NCBI GenBank assembly: GCA_963753545.1
Contig: CAVWCQ010000011.1
Span: forward strand, 372,001-436,000
Reading direction: 5' to 3'
DNA length: 64,000 bases
From: CAVWCQ01 sp963753545
GTDB lineage: Bacteria; Chloroflexota; Anaerolineae; Aggregatilineales; Aggregatilineaceae
The translations under genes were made by a program, and so were the position numbers. Positions 40,916 through 49,557 of this stretch are shown in pieces. The stretch's first letter is position 1. Every line of letters starts with the position of its first letter. A model generated the notes under the pieces. It was not told where the DNA came from. It saw nothing but the letters and a program-made list of their open reading frames with translations, and ran no database searches.

Positions 40916-40984
40916 ACACGTTCTAGGCGACAAAAGTGAGCGCAGCAAGCCTGCATGCGCAGCTAAGCCCGCCCCTAGACAAGA

Positions 40985-41648
40985 ATGGATAACAACCAGA
41001 TGAAATTATCGTCGCGCGCTCATGACCTGTTCCAGGCGTTTGCGCAGCCGGGCTGCCCGGTCTGCCGCCTGACGCTTGACAGTGTGCATCACTATCTGGA
41101 CAGCCTCGTTTACGAATATGTCAACAAGCCTTCGACGCATGAAGCGGTGCGGGCAGCGTGGGGATTTTGCCCGACTCATGCCTGGCACGTGGAAGACGAG
41201 ATCAACGCTGCCGCCTTTGGGATTGCCGTGCTGTATGAGGGCGTGGTTCGCAATCTGATTCGCGATGTGGGCGACGCTTCCCCTAAAAAAGCGGCGTCAG
41301 CGCTCAAACCATCCGGCCCATGTCCGGCCTGCAAACACCAGCAGACAATCGAGGAGCACCTGATCCGCAATTTCATGGAGCATCTGAGCCAGGACGACTT
41401 TGCCGGTGGCTTTCGTAAATCAGCGGGACTATGTGTGCCGCATATGCGGCTGGCACTTGCCGCGCAAGGCGGATCAAAAGAGCGGCTGCTGGCGATTTCA
41501 GCGCGATATTTGGTCGGGCTTGCTGGCTGAACTGGGCGAGTTTATTCGCAAGCACGACTATCGCTTCACCATCGAAGAGATGGGCGAAGAAGGCTCCAGC
41601 CCGCGCCGATCAATTGAGGGAACCGCTGGGCAGAAGGGCCTGCTCTAG
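40985..41648 (+). CDS. DUF6062-like Cys-rich protein, frameshifted
   Basis: About 220 residues after repair. Three Cys motifs, GCPVCRLT, GFCPTHAWH and GPCPACKHQ, plus a later GLCVPHMRLA, suggest paired metal or Fe-S binding sites, as in DUF6062-like proteins known mainly from Chloroflexota. The frame changes near 41503: AISAR continues as DIWSGLLAELGEFIRKHDYR in the next frame, a one-base excess. The stop overlaps the stop of the convergent small gene by four bases. The start at 40985 has no good ribosome site; ATG at 41000 is an alternative. Function unknown. Confidence 0.68.
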
Positions 41649-41920
41649 TTCAGTATCTGCGTTTCATCCAGGATCAGGTAGACCGCATCTCCCTCTCGGA
41701 CAGGTTCGCTCACCCTAAGAGCGATCTGCTCACCGGGTTCGCCTTTGTCAATACATTGGTGGTGAATTTGCATCGAGATCACTTGCTGTTCCAGGTTGGT
41801 GCGCGGCCCGTGAATCAGCACCCAGTCTTCAAGATAGAGCGTCTCTTGAAGCTGGACTACGGCCACGCACAGCTTGTCAAAGAAGTGAGTCACGACGCCG
41901 ATCTGCTGGTAGCTTTGCAT
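41645..41920 (-). CDS. EF-Tu domain-2-like beta-barrel small protein
   Basis: A 91-residue single-domain protein. GVVTHFFDKLCVAVVQLQET, then LEDWVLIHGPRTNLEQQVIS, ISMQIHHQCIDKGEPGEQIA and LRVSEPVREGDAVYLI match the translation-factor-like beta barrel (EF-Tu domain II type) found as a stand-alone protein in many bacteria; the family has no settled role. AAGGAGG lies eight bases before the ATG. It converges with the DUF6062-like gene, overlapping by four bases, and lies downstream of the second FtsX permease on the opposite side of its stop. Confidence 0.75.
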   Translation of the reverse strand: MQSYQQIGVVTHFFDKLCVAVVQLQETLYLEDWVLIHGPRTNLEQQVISMQIHHQCIDKGEPGEQIALRVSEPVREGDAVYLILDETQILN

Positions 41921-42066
41921 CTCTGCGCCTCCTTCTATGAACAGTGCAGCAGTTTGGTTCAGGCGGTGCTGCTGCCGCCCTCAGACCAACCTGGAAAAGT
42001 TCCCCACCCTGCGCGCCTCATTCTGAATGCTTATTCGCATTGTAGCACAGGTTTTGGGGAAAAGAT

Positions 42067-44994
42067 TTATTTGTAACGCAGAACGTTAAGCGGCTTCTCC
42101 CCGGATGTCCCCCACGCCGTCACAAAAGCTGCCAGCAGCGAAATACCCACGCACAGAAGCATCAGCAGAAATACAGTGGCGTAGGGCACGGCATGGCCCG
42201 GATCGCCCTGGAAAAAGAGGGCCAGCACAACACCCAGCATGATCGCGCTGATGCCAATGCCAATGATCCCGCTCATAAGGCCCATCAGCCCATATTCGAG
42301 CAGCAGCATGCCCAGCACCCGCCAGCGTCCCAGACCGAGCGCTTTCATTGTGGCGATATCGCGCTGGCGTTCCATCGCAGACAGGGCAACCGAATTGGCA
42401 ATGACGATCCCCCCGGTGAAGAGGGCTAGAGCAGCTACCAGCGTGGGGAATGTGGTGAACTGTTCGATGACGCGGTTGAGCAGATCATTGAGCGATTTGG
42501 CTTCCAGGACGAAGATGCTCTTAATATCGCTCAACTGCTGGCGCAGGGCGGGAAGCTGATCGTTACCAATATCCATGATGACGCGGATCTGGTTCGTATC
42601 TTCGTTGGGCGGAAAGAGATCCAGCGGGACATAATTCGGAGCGCTTACGCCGCTCACCAGGCTGTTGCGGCGATCCGTCATGCCGACGACTTCGACCGTG
42701 AGCGTATTAGCCTGACCATTGCCATCTTTGCTGCGCAGTAAAAATGTCAGGCGGTCACCAACGCTCAATCCTGCCGCCAGCGTCACGTCATTCGCCGCCA
42801 GCACAATGACTGGATGAGCGGCATCCGCCCCATTGAGCTGACGACCCGAATAAATCTCAAAATCGGGCAGGTTAGAACTGACATCACGCGCGTCGATAAA
42901 TTGCAGCGTATCGCGAAGCTGCTCAACACGCCGAACCTTATCCTTTTTGAAATGGTTTTCGACGCGATTTTCCAGGTCGCGATAAGTCAGATCCTCCCCG
43001 GTTTCCGCGTCATAAACCGATACCAGCTTGACGCGATAGTTTTTCACAACAGCGTAGCTGTCTGGCCCATACAGGGAGTTCAGCCGGTTTTCAACTTCTG
43101 TTAGCGTTTTATTCGAGCGGGGTACATAAATAATGACGTTGCCGCCCGTCTCCTGCACCAACTGCTCAACGAAGCGCTGCCGGAGCGCACTAACAAGCAT
43201 GGTCATCAGGCTGAGGATAAAGATGCCCACCACCAGCGCAACAAGAGTCGAAGCATTGCGCCCGCGCCGCACAAATATCGAGCGGAGAGCCATCTTAAAA
43301 TCCACCTGGAGCCATTCTGCCGAAAGCCGCCCGATCAACCAGATGAGCAGCCAAAGCAGGATGTAGAGGACGCCCACCGCCGTAAACACGACAAACAAAA
43401 TAAGCATGGTGGGCAGCATCCGTCCTACCAGATACCCGGCAAGCGGCAGGCCAATCAGCAGCACAATCCAGCGAGTTACCCGAAAAAGCCGCGTGTGGTG
43501 GCTGACTTCAACCCAGTGCGGCATTTCTTGCAGTGCGGTCGGCACGCCGATCAAAAAGCCTAGAGCAACGCCCACTGTTCCCGAAAACGGTTTGAAGTCG
43601 ATGCCTATTTCCGGCAGGCTGCCGATCAAAATGCGGGCAAGGCCGCTGAGAACGAGCATCATCAGCACCAGGGCGACAAACAGTTGCAGCCGTGCGCTGG
43701 CGGGAATAATCAGATCGCGCGGGTGAAGGACCAGGGCGGGCCGAACCTGTCCGGCAGCCAGTGTGGGCAGCAGGCCAAAGACCGCCGTCACAATCACGCC
43801 CATGATAAACCCGGTGAGCACAGGAGTCAGTGTCACATGGAAGGTCAGCGGCTGTGCCAGAAAAACTTCGGCCAGGTTTTTCAGCAAATAGGCCAATCCC
43901 CAGCCGGAAACGATGCCGAACAGACTGCCTGCCAGCCCGATGAGGATCGCCTCGACCAGAAACAGTATTGTGACCTCTTGCGGAGCCAAACCAACCGTTT
44001 TGAGAATCGCAATCTCTTCAGTGCGCCGCCGGACCATGACCGACATGGTATTGACGATGCCGATACCGCCAATCAACATCGAGATCAGGCCCATCACATT
44101 GACCAGTTGGAAGATCGTGCTCGACAGCGCCGAATTTTCTTCTTTGAGGTCATTGGTGGTGACAGTGCTGAAGTAGGGAAATTCGTTGAGGAACGCTTTG
44201 TTCACTCTTTCCGTGTCTGAGGGCTTTTTCAGACGCAGAAAAATCATGTCGGCCCGGTCATGCATCAGCGGGAACAGATCAACGGCGCTGACATCCAGGT
44301 AATAAAAACCCAGCACACCCGCCGCAACCTTGAGCTCATCGATGCTGCCGCTCACCTTGTCGGACATAATGCCGCGCACCGTAAAGTCGGCGCTGGAATC
44401 GTTCAGGCGCAGCACATCGCCAACCTGGGCATCCAAAGCACGCGCCAGTTTGCGGCTGATCACGATATCGGTTGGTTCCTGAATGAGACTGCGCAGCGAA
44501 TGCCCGTCTTCGGTTGTCACCTGCCCGTAGAGAGGATATTTGCTCACTTCAACGACATAGGGGATGGTGAGTGGGTTGAGTTTGCCAGTGCGAATATTGG
44601 TGACAGACAGCCCCGAATTCGTTTCAATAGATTGGCGGTAGGTCAGTTGAATTTGGCCCGGATAATTCGTATCAATCCAGCTCTGAATCCGGCGTACTGC
44701 GTCGAGTTGGAAGCTGCCTTCCGCCGAAACAAGCCGCTCATCCTGGGCGCGTTTGGCAACTTCAACTGGAGCACTGGCGGGAGGTTCTGGCAAAACGCGG
44801 ATATCGGCCAGATTGCTCTCTTGCAGATCGCCAGAAAAAGCATCTTTGATCATTACCCCCAACGTTTGCAGGCTGACAATTGCTGCCACGCCCGCCGAGA
44901 TACACAGAATGCCGAAGATCGTTTGCCTGCCATTGACTCGCAGGTTGTTGAGCGAGTAGGTGAGATAAAAGACAATTTTTTGGCGCGATACCAT
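42067..44994 (-). CDS. Large FtsX/MacB-type ABC permease, paralogue
   Basis: A 975-residue permease with the same layout as 37355-40504: start YSLNNLRVNGRQTIFGILC, outside domain, VMGLISMLIGGIGIVNTMSV, central spans, second half from DFKMALRSIFVRRGRNAST, and the same end, SGEKPLNVLRYK. N- and C-terminal regions are very similar to the other permease; the outside domains differ much more, as expected if they bind different partners. No ATP-binding gene adjoins it. It probably uses the ATPase at 36561 or one elsewhere. Orientation is opposite to its paralogue, so this is an inverted or dispersed duplication. Confidence 0.87.
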   Translation of the reverse strand: MVSRQKIVFYLTYSLNNLRVNGRQTIFGILCISAGVAAIVSLQTLGVMIKDAFSGDLQESNLADIRVLPEPPASAPVEVAKRAQDERLVSAEGSFQLDAVRRIQSWIDTNYPGQIQLTYRQSIETNSGLSVTNIRTGKLNPLTIPYVVEVSKYPLYGQVTTEDGHSLRSLIQEPTDIVISRKLARALDAQVGDVLRLNDSSADFTVRGIMSDKVSGSIDELKVAAGVLGFYYLDVSAVDLFPLMHDRADMIFLRLKKPSDTERVNKAFLNEFPYFSTVTTNDLKEENSALSSTIFQLVNVMGLISMLIGGIGIVNTMSVMVRRRTEEIAILKTVGLAPQEVTILFLVEAILIGLAGSLFGIVSGWGLAYLLKNLAEVFLAQPLTFHVTLTPVLTGFIMGVIVTAVFGLLPTLAAGQVRPALVLHPRDLIIPASARLQLFVALVLMMLVLSGLARILIGSLPEIGIDFKPFSGTVGVALGFLIGVPTALQEMPHWVEVSHHTRLFRVTRWIVLLIGLPLAGYLVGRMLPTMLILFVVFTAVGVLYILLWLLIWLIGRLSAEWLQVDFKMALRSIFVRRGRNASTLVALVVGIFILSLMTMLVSALRQRFVEQLVQETGGNVIIYVPRSNKTLTEVENRLNSLYGPDSYAVVKNYRVKLVSVYDAETGEDLTYRDLENRVENHFKKDKVRRVEQLRDTLQFIDARDVSSNLPDFEIYSGRQLNGADAAHPVIVLAANDVTLAAGLSVGDRLTFLLRSKDGNGQANTLTVEVVGMTDRRNSLVSGVSAPNYVPLDLFPPNEDTNQIRVIMDIGNDQLPALRQQLSDIKSIFVLEAKSLNDLLNRVIEQFTTFPTLVAALALFTGGIVIANSVALSAMERQRDIATMKALGLGRWRVLGMLLLEYGLMGLMSGIIGIGISAIMLGVVLALFFQGDPGHAVPYATVFLLMLLCVGISLLAAFVTAWGTSGEKPLNVLRYK

Positions 44995-45221
44995 CTTGAA
45001 CCTGCACAGTCGATGCTCACAATAGCGGTAAACAAATTATACCAAGTCCCTCTTATCAACCCGAACAGAGAGAGACAATTCCGCCAGGTGGCCCATCTCA
45101 AAATAGGCCGGATGTCCTGGTCGGAATGCTGCCGATGGGTGATGTGAGACTCTGCATTTGCCTTTTTAATAGACAGGCGCTTTATCAGAGTCGCAACAAA
45201 CCGAAAAACCTAGGAGGTATT

Positions 45222-46460
45222 ATGCAGCGACTTTCTCTAACAGTTGTAATCCTGATTGCATTCTTATCCCCACTTTCAGCACTTCAAACCGTTCAGGCTC
45301 AACCCTCCCCCGCCCCACAGACCTATATCCGCTTCGCTCATTTTGCGCCGCGTGTGGAGGCTGTCGATTTTTACATGGATGGCAATTTGAGCCGGACAAC
45401 CTATCTGCCATTTACTGAACTGGGCGAATGGATGGCCGTGCCCCCCGGTAAGCACAGTTTTGCGGTGGTTCTGGCAGGCGGCGCGCAGGGAGCCGCGCTG
45501 CTCAACATCAATGATGTTTACCTGGACGGAGAAACATGGCATACCATCGCCATTGTGAATTCAGGGAACCAGCTCAAGCCTGCGGTTGTCGAGGAAAATT
45601 TCCGCGATATGCAATCGGTCGTCAGCCGTGTGACCTTTTTTAATGCAATGGACGATGGTACGGCGATCAATTTTGATCGCAGCGGCGAAACATTTGTCAG
45701 CGAGATCGGCCCGGTTGGCGGGGACAAATACCACTACAGTTTCCAATCTGGTATGGATGCCCGGCTCTACGACTATTTTGCGGCTGTAGACACCAACAAT
45801 CCAGACCGCGTGTTGGCGCGCATCGACTACAAGCAGATGATCGAGGGCAGCGTCTATCTGTTTGCCATGGTCGGCGGTCCGCATCCGCAACTGGTCATTT
45901 CGGAAACGCCGCGTTATGAATACCGCCTGGTACGGGGAATGATGGACGAGCCGGGCAAGCTGCGACAGGCTTTTGAAGCCGATTGGGAAATTCAGGTGTT
46001 TTTGCGGGCGATGGATAGGGCCGGGTTGAGCGATATTCTGGATGGCGATAAAAAATATACGATCCTGGCTCCTGTCGACTACGAGATGGAAAATGCTCTG
46101 AAGGAGATTGGGAATAACACGGAAGCTTTGCGCTATTTCCTGGAAGGGCTGATCATCGAAGGTGATCTCAAGTCGCACGATATGTTCCTGGCGGGAAAGG
46201 TCACAGCACTCAATGGCACAGTCCTACCCGTAACCATGATCCCGATTCCAAACAATAACGAGTTCGGGTTTATGAAGATTGATGGGCGCGAGGTGGTCGA
46301 GATGAATGTTCCCGCTGCCAATGGCACCATTCATGTTTTAGGCCAGTTCCAACCCGGCGTCACGGTCTGGACGCCCGCTACTGCCCTCGTGACGCTGGAA
46401 GCGGTTTCGATGGGCGATGAGCCGGTTGGCGGCGTGACCTCGAACAGCAGGATGCCGTAG
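45222..46460 (+). CDS. Secreted DUF4397 and fasciclin-domain protein
   Basis: A 412-residue secreted protein. The signal peptide is LSLTVVILIAFLSPLSALQT cut near VQAQ. Residues ~30-230 form a DUF4397 domain (IRFAHFAPRVEAVDFYMDG, PFTELGEWMAVPPGKHSFAV). Residues ~260-400 are a fasciclin (FAS1) domain with IQVFLRAMDRAGLSDILDG, YTILAPVDYEMENAL, LRYFLEGLIIEG and a closing AANGTIHVLGQF. FAS1 domains mediate adhesion, DUF4397 is often in the same secreted proteins. TAGGAGGT precedes the ATG; upstream in-frame codons lack one. A terminator ends the gene. Confidence 0.82.
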   Translation: MQRLSLTVVILIAFLSPLSALQTVQAQPSPAPQTYIRFAHFAPRVEAVDFYMDGNLSRTTYLPFTELGEWMAVPPGKHSFAVVLAGGAQGAALLNINDVYLDGETWHTIAIVNSGNQLKPAVVEENFRDMQSVVSRVTFFNAMDDGTAINFDRSGETFVSEIGPVGGDKYHYSFQSGMDARLYDYFAAVDTNNPDRVLARIDYKQMIEGSVYLFAMVGGPHPQLVISETPRYEYRLVRGMMDEPGKLRQAFEADWEIQVFLRAMDRAGLSDILDGDKKYTILAPVDYEMENALKEIGNNTEALRYFLEGLIIEGDLKSHDMFLAGKVTALNGTVLPVTMIPIPNNNEFGFMKIDGREVVEMNVPAANGTIHVLGQFQPGVTVWTPATALVTLEAVSMGDEPVGGVTSNSRMP

Positions 46461-46485
46461 ATTTTCTCAACAGATTGCTGCATTC

Positions 46486-46524
46486 ATCTGGGCGGTTTAA
46501 CAACTAATCCGCCCAGATTTTTTT
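46486..46524 (+). terminator. Terminator of the fasciclin gene
   Basis: ATCTGGGCGG / CCGCCCAGAT (46486-46495 with 46509-46518), then TTTTTT. Confidence 0.88.
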
Positions 46525-47425
46525 AGGGGTAACAGGGAGTGCGCAGCGCGTTGAGGATCGTCGCCTGATCGGGCAGCACGCCGACAAAATTCAGGGCTGA
46601 CAATCTGGCCCCGCTGATGCTCCATCCATACGTTCGGGTTGCACTGTAGCCGAGAATAAAACAGCCGGTGTAAGCCGCCAATCCGCCGTCTTTATGGTAG
46701 CCAAACAGCACCACCGGAATGCGCCCGGTATCATTGGAATTATAATTTCCGCTGAACTGGTAGCTGCCATAAAAGGCGACCACATCCGATGTATCGCTGA
46801 AACCAGCGACAAAATCCGCATAACTCTGGATCGGTGTCGTCCACAGGTTGTAGGCCGTCAAAAAGTCGGAGCGGTTGATCGCGTCGTAATAGTCGGTAAT
46901 GATCTGCTGGGCAACATCATAGCCACTCGTGCTGTACCGTGGATAACAGCGCGTTGCCAGCAGCGTATTGATATCCTGCGACGAGGGCACGGCAGCAAGA
47001 GGCCGAATGTTGGCGGTGCTGATCTTCCACGTCGTTTCCGGTGTGACGCCGCCCGTATACGAGAGGTAATAGCACCCGGTGTAGGCCACTGTCGTGCCGT
47101 TGGTGCGCATGCCGAGCAGCACGGAGGGCAGTCCTCCATCGAAGGAGAATGCCGCCGAGGGCTGGAAGCCGCCGAAATACCCGACGACGGTATTGGTATC
47201 GGCGTAGCCACTCACAAACGCCTGGTACGTCTGGAAGGGGTAGAGCCATTGGCTGTAAGCCGCTGCATAGTTGCGCGTGTTGATCGCGTTGAAATAATTG
47301 AGCATCATGCCGCGCGGGGAGACATAAACGCCGGGCTGTGCCTGGGCACGTTCAGCGGGGAGCAGTCCTCCACCGATCAAGGTGATAATAGCAAAAAGGA
47401 GTATTAACCGGAGAAGTCGAGACAT
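46523..47425 (-). CDS. Secreted protein with two tandem repeats, unknown
   Basis: A 300-residue secreted protein. The signal peptide is LLRLILLFAIITLIGGGLLP ending AERAQAQ. Two ~120-residue repeats follow: MLNYFNAINTRNYAAAYSQW...YQAFVSGYADTNTVV and YYDAINRSDFLTAYNLW...YADFVAGFSDTSDVVAFYGS. Each goes on with a strand such as TVAYTGCYYLSY or LAAYTGCFILGY. The repeats resemble NTF2-like domains (helix with YY.AI, then beta sheet), but I cannot name a family. GGAGG lies eight bases before the ATG at 47425. No partner gene is evident. Confidence 0.65.
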   Translation of the reverse strand: MSRLLRLILLFAIITLIGGGLLPAERAQAQPGVYVSPRGMMLNYFNAINTRNYAAAYSQWLYPFQTYQAFVSGYADTNTVVGYFGGFQPSAAFSFDGGLPSVLLGMRTNGTTVAYTGCYYLSYTGGVTPETTWKISTANIRPLAAVPSSQDINTLLATRCYPRYSTSGYDVAQQIITDYYDAINRSDFLTAYNLWTTPIQSYADFVAGFSDTSDVVAFYGSYQFSGNYNSNDTGRIPVVLFGYHKDGGLAAYTGCFILGYSATRTYGWSISGARLSALNFVGVLPDQATILNALRTPCYP

Positions 47426-47496
47426 CTTGCTATCCTCCACCGAATAATTGATTCAGTAGAGAGTATAGACCTTTCTCGGTTGGCTAGCTGAAGATT

Positions 47497-48858
47497 TTAC
47501 TCACCTACCGCCCACAAACGGATGGTCGCGTCGTGCGAAACAGAGGCGATCAGCCGTCCATCGGGGCTGAATGCTAATCCGCAGCAGGGGGCTTCGTGCC
47601 CGCGCAGCACGCGCAGCGCTCGTTTTTCCTGGTCAAGGGTCGCTGTTTTCCACAGGCGGAGATTGCCATCCAGCGACGCCATCGCCAATACGGAGCCATC
47701 CGGGCTGAAGGCCAGGCCGCGCACACAGTTCGCGTTGTAATCGGCGTACCAGATCGCCCCGATTTTGGCGCGGCTGTCGGGATCGAAAACCAGGATTCCG
47801 CCACCGCTCAAGCCAATGGCGAGAATTTTCCCATCCGGACTAAAAGCCGCACAGCGCGCCTCCTGCTTGGTCTCGATCACGCCGATCTCGCAGCGGGCCG
47901 ACGCATCCCACAGGCGGGCCGTATTATCCAGCGAAACGGAAACCAGCAGCGTCGAGTGGGGACGGAATACCACATCATTGATCGGACCGGAATGTCCTTG
48001 CAGCACGGTGAGCGCCGTTCGTTTGCTGGCATCCCACAGGCGGACTGTGCCATCGTCGCCCGCCGAGGCGATCAGCGATCCATCTGAACTGAATCCCACG
48101 CCGTTAACGCTGCCCAGGTGCCCGGTGAATGCGGTCAGGCCATAGCGCCGCGCCACATCCCACAGGCGAATCGTCCGATCCGCGGAAGCCGTCGCCAGGA
48201 TTGTTCCGTCCGGGCTGAAGGCCAGATCGTTGACAGGGCCTTCGTGCCCGATCAGCGTCTTGGCCTGAGTTTGGCGAACCGTATTCCACAGGCGCACATT
48301 TTTGTCATCGGAGACACTCGCCACCAATGCGCCGTCGATACTGAACGCCACATTTTTCACGCTGTCGCGATGCCCGCTCAGCGATGCGATGGTGTCCACG
48401 TCCCGCGCATTGTTCGCCGTAATTGGCACCCATTCCCCGGAAGAGGACTTTTTGCGGGCGCGTTCCGTTTTCCGCTGAAAGCTGCGCTTGCCGTCCAGCG
48501 TTTCCAGCAGCCTTTTCGTGGCCTGGGCCTCGTTCTTAGTGAAATCGGAATGCTGGAGCAGCCGCAGCCGGAAAGGCGTTTTACACAGTTCAATTAGCAC
48601 CGGGTAGATCGGCTTGTTGAAGTCGAGGAAATAGCTCCACTCCACCTTAACGTTCTGGGAGCGCATGGCGCGGGGCGTCATGACCAGGATCATCGCGTCG
48701 GTAGCTTCGAGCGCCGCTGAGACGGAAGCATCCCAATCTTCCCCCGGCTTGATATCTTCGTGATCGACCCAGGCCATATGACCTGCTTCGCGCAGTTTGG
48801 CGGCGAGTCCGGTCACAAAGGCGTCATTTTCGGAGGAGTGGCTGATAAAAAGGTGCAT
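47497..48858 (-). CDS. TIR-domain protein with seven WD40 repeats
   Basis: A 453-residue protein. Residues 1-~130 are a TIR domain: HLFISHSSENDAFVTGLAAK, WVDHEDIKPGEDWDASVSAA, and Glu73 in VKVEWSYFLD at the place of the catalytic Glu of NAD-cleaving TIR domains. After a basic linker, seven WD40 blades end in typical RLWNT/RLWDV/RLWDA/RLWAV, enough for one complete propeller. The fifth blade is the most divergent. The domain order matches bacterial TIR-WD40 proteins, thought to be effectors or scaffolds in signalling or phage defence. No neighbouring defence gene is seen, so the role is open. Confidence 0.85.
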   Translation of the reverse strand: MHLFISHSSENDAFVTGLAAKLREAGHMAWVDHEDIKPGEDWDASVSAALEATDAMILVMTPRAMRSQNVKVEWSYFLDFNKPIYPVLIELCKTPFRLRLLQHSDFTKNEAQATKRLLETLDGKRSFQRKTERARKKSSSGEWVPITANNARDVDTIASLSGHRDSVKNVAFSIDGALVASVSDDKNVRLWNTVRQTQAKTLIGHEGPVNDLAFSPDGTILATASADRTIRLWDVARRYGLTAFTGHLGSVNGVGFSSDGSLIASAGDDGTVRLWDASKRTALTVLQGHSGPINDVVFRPHSTLLVSVSLDNTARLWDASARCEIGVIETKQEARCAAFSPDGKILAIGLSGGGILVFDPDSRAKIGAIWYADYNANCVRGLAFSPDGSVLAMASLDGNLRLWKTATLDQEKRALRVLRGHEAPCCGLAFSPDGRLIASVSHDATIRLWAVGE

Positions 48859-48964
48859 CCCTGTTCCCTTATTTGACGTTACCAGGGGAAATCCCCTTAA
48901 TACCCCAAAACCATTAGCATCCCATCGTGCCGCGTATACCGCGCTTCATGGGAGTGCGGGTAAC

Positions 48965-49411
48965 TCACGCGAGTCTACCCGTGAAAAGCTCGTGCATAAA
49001 AGCGGCTGCTTCATCCGCCGCACATCTGAAGCTGGTAATCATGACCCCATATCCGGCTAAAAACAACAATCCTGGGAAAACAAAATTTCCATCCAGAACG
49101 ACCAGCGCTAAAACCGTGAAATAAATCGCTGCGATCAATAATACCATTGGGTGCAAGGTCATCTTCACGACGACGTGCGTTCGTCCGTTTTTTTGGCAAA
49201 AACAGCCTTGCAGCACAGGCCGGAAGCCATTCTGATAGCCCATGATCTGGTTGATGGTGAAGCCATCGGGCGAGACATTTCCCTCGTACTGGTCACAGTC
49301 AGACGCGGCCCAGCGGAACCGTTTGCGGATCACCACTCTCGATAATCTTAATGCTGCTTGCTCAGTGGTCAGCCGAGTTTGAACGGAAATCTCTTGGTAA
49401 GGAAAAAGCAT
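48965..49411 (-). CDS. Small two-span membrane protein, unknown
   Basis: A 148-residue protein starting at ATG 49411 (MLFPYQEISVQTRLTTEQAA); an upstream codon adds only nine residues. The first ~90 residues are soluble with GFTINQIMGYQNGFRPVLQG, and two spans lie at about 95-130 (MVLLIAAIYFTVLALVVLDG, FPGLLFLAGYGVMITSF). A short acidic tail follows. The pattern recalls a widespread uncharacterised family of bacterial proteins with this same opening; I cannot name it. It lies downstream of guaA in opposite functional context and has no obvious partner. Confidence 0.6.
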   Translation of the reverse strand: MLFPYQEISVQTRLTTEQAALRLSRVVIRKRFRWAASDCDQYEGNVSPDGFTINQIMGYQNGFRPVLQGCFCQKNGRTHVVVKMTLHPMVLLIAAIYFTVLALVVLDGNFVFPGLLFLAGYGVMITSFRCAADEAAAFMHELFTGRLA

Positions 49412-49557
49412 ATTATCCCCGCAAATTCGCCTCTCCACAATTCGGCGGAGCTATCCGCAATGAGGAGAAAAGGAGGGGCAACTTGAGGTGGTTGCCCCCT
49501 CGGACTTTCGACAACAGCCCGATTGTAGTCAGCGATAAATGGGATACAAGGGGGTAT

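Larger units (their letters stand above)
40505..40984. other. Intergenic region with element D
   Basis: It holds the permease terminator (40531-40556) and the diverged AT-rich element D (about 40690-40915, minus). No gene is supported. A TCTAGGCGACAAAAGTGAGC stretch before DUF6062 shows no ribosome site. Confidence 0.6.
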
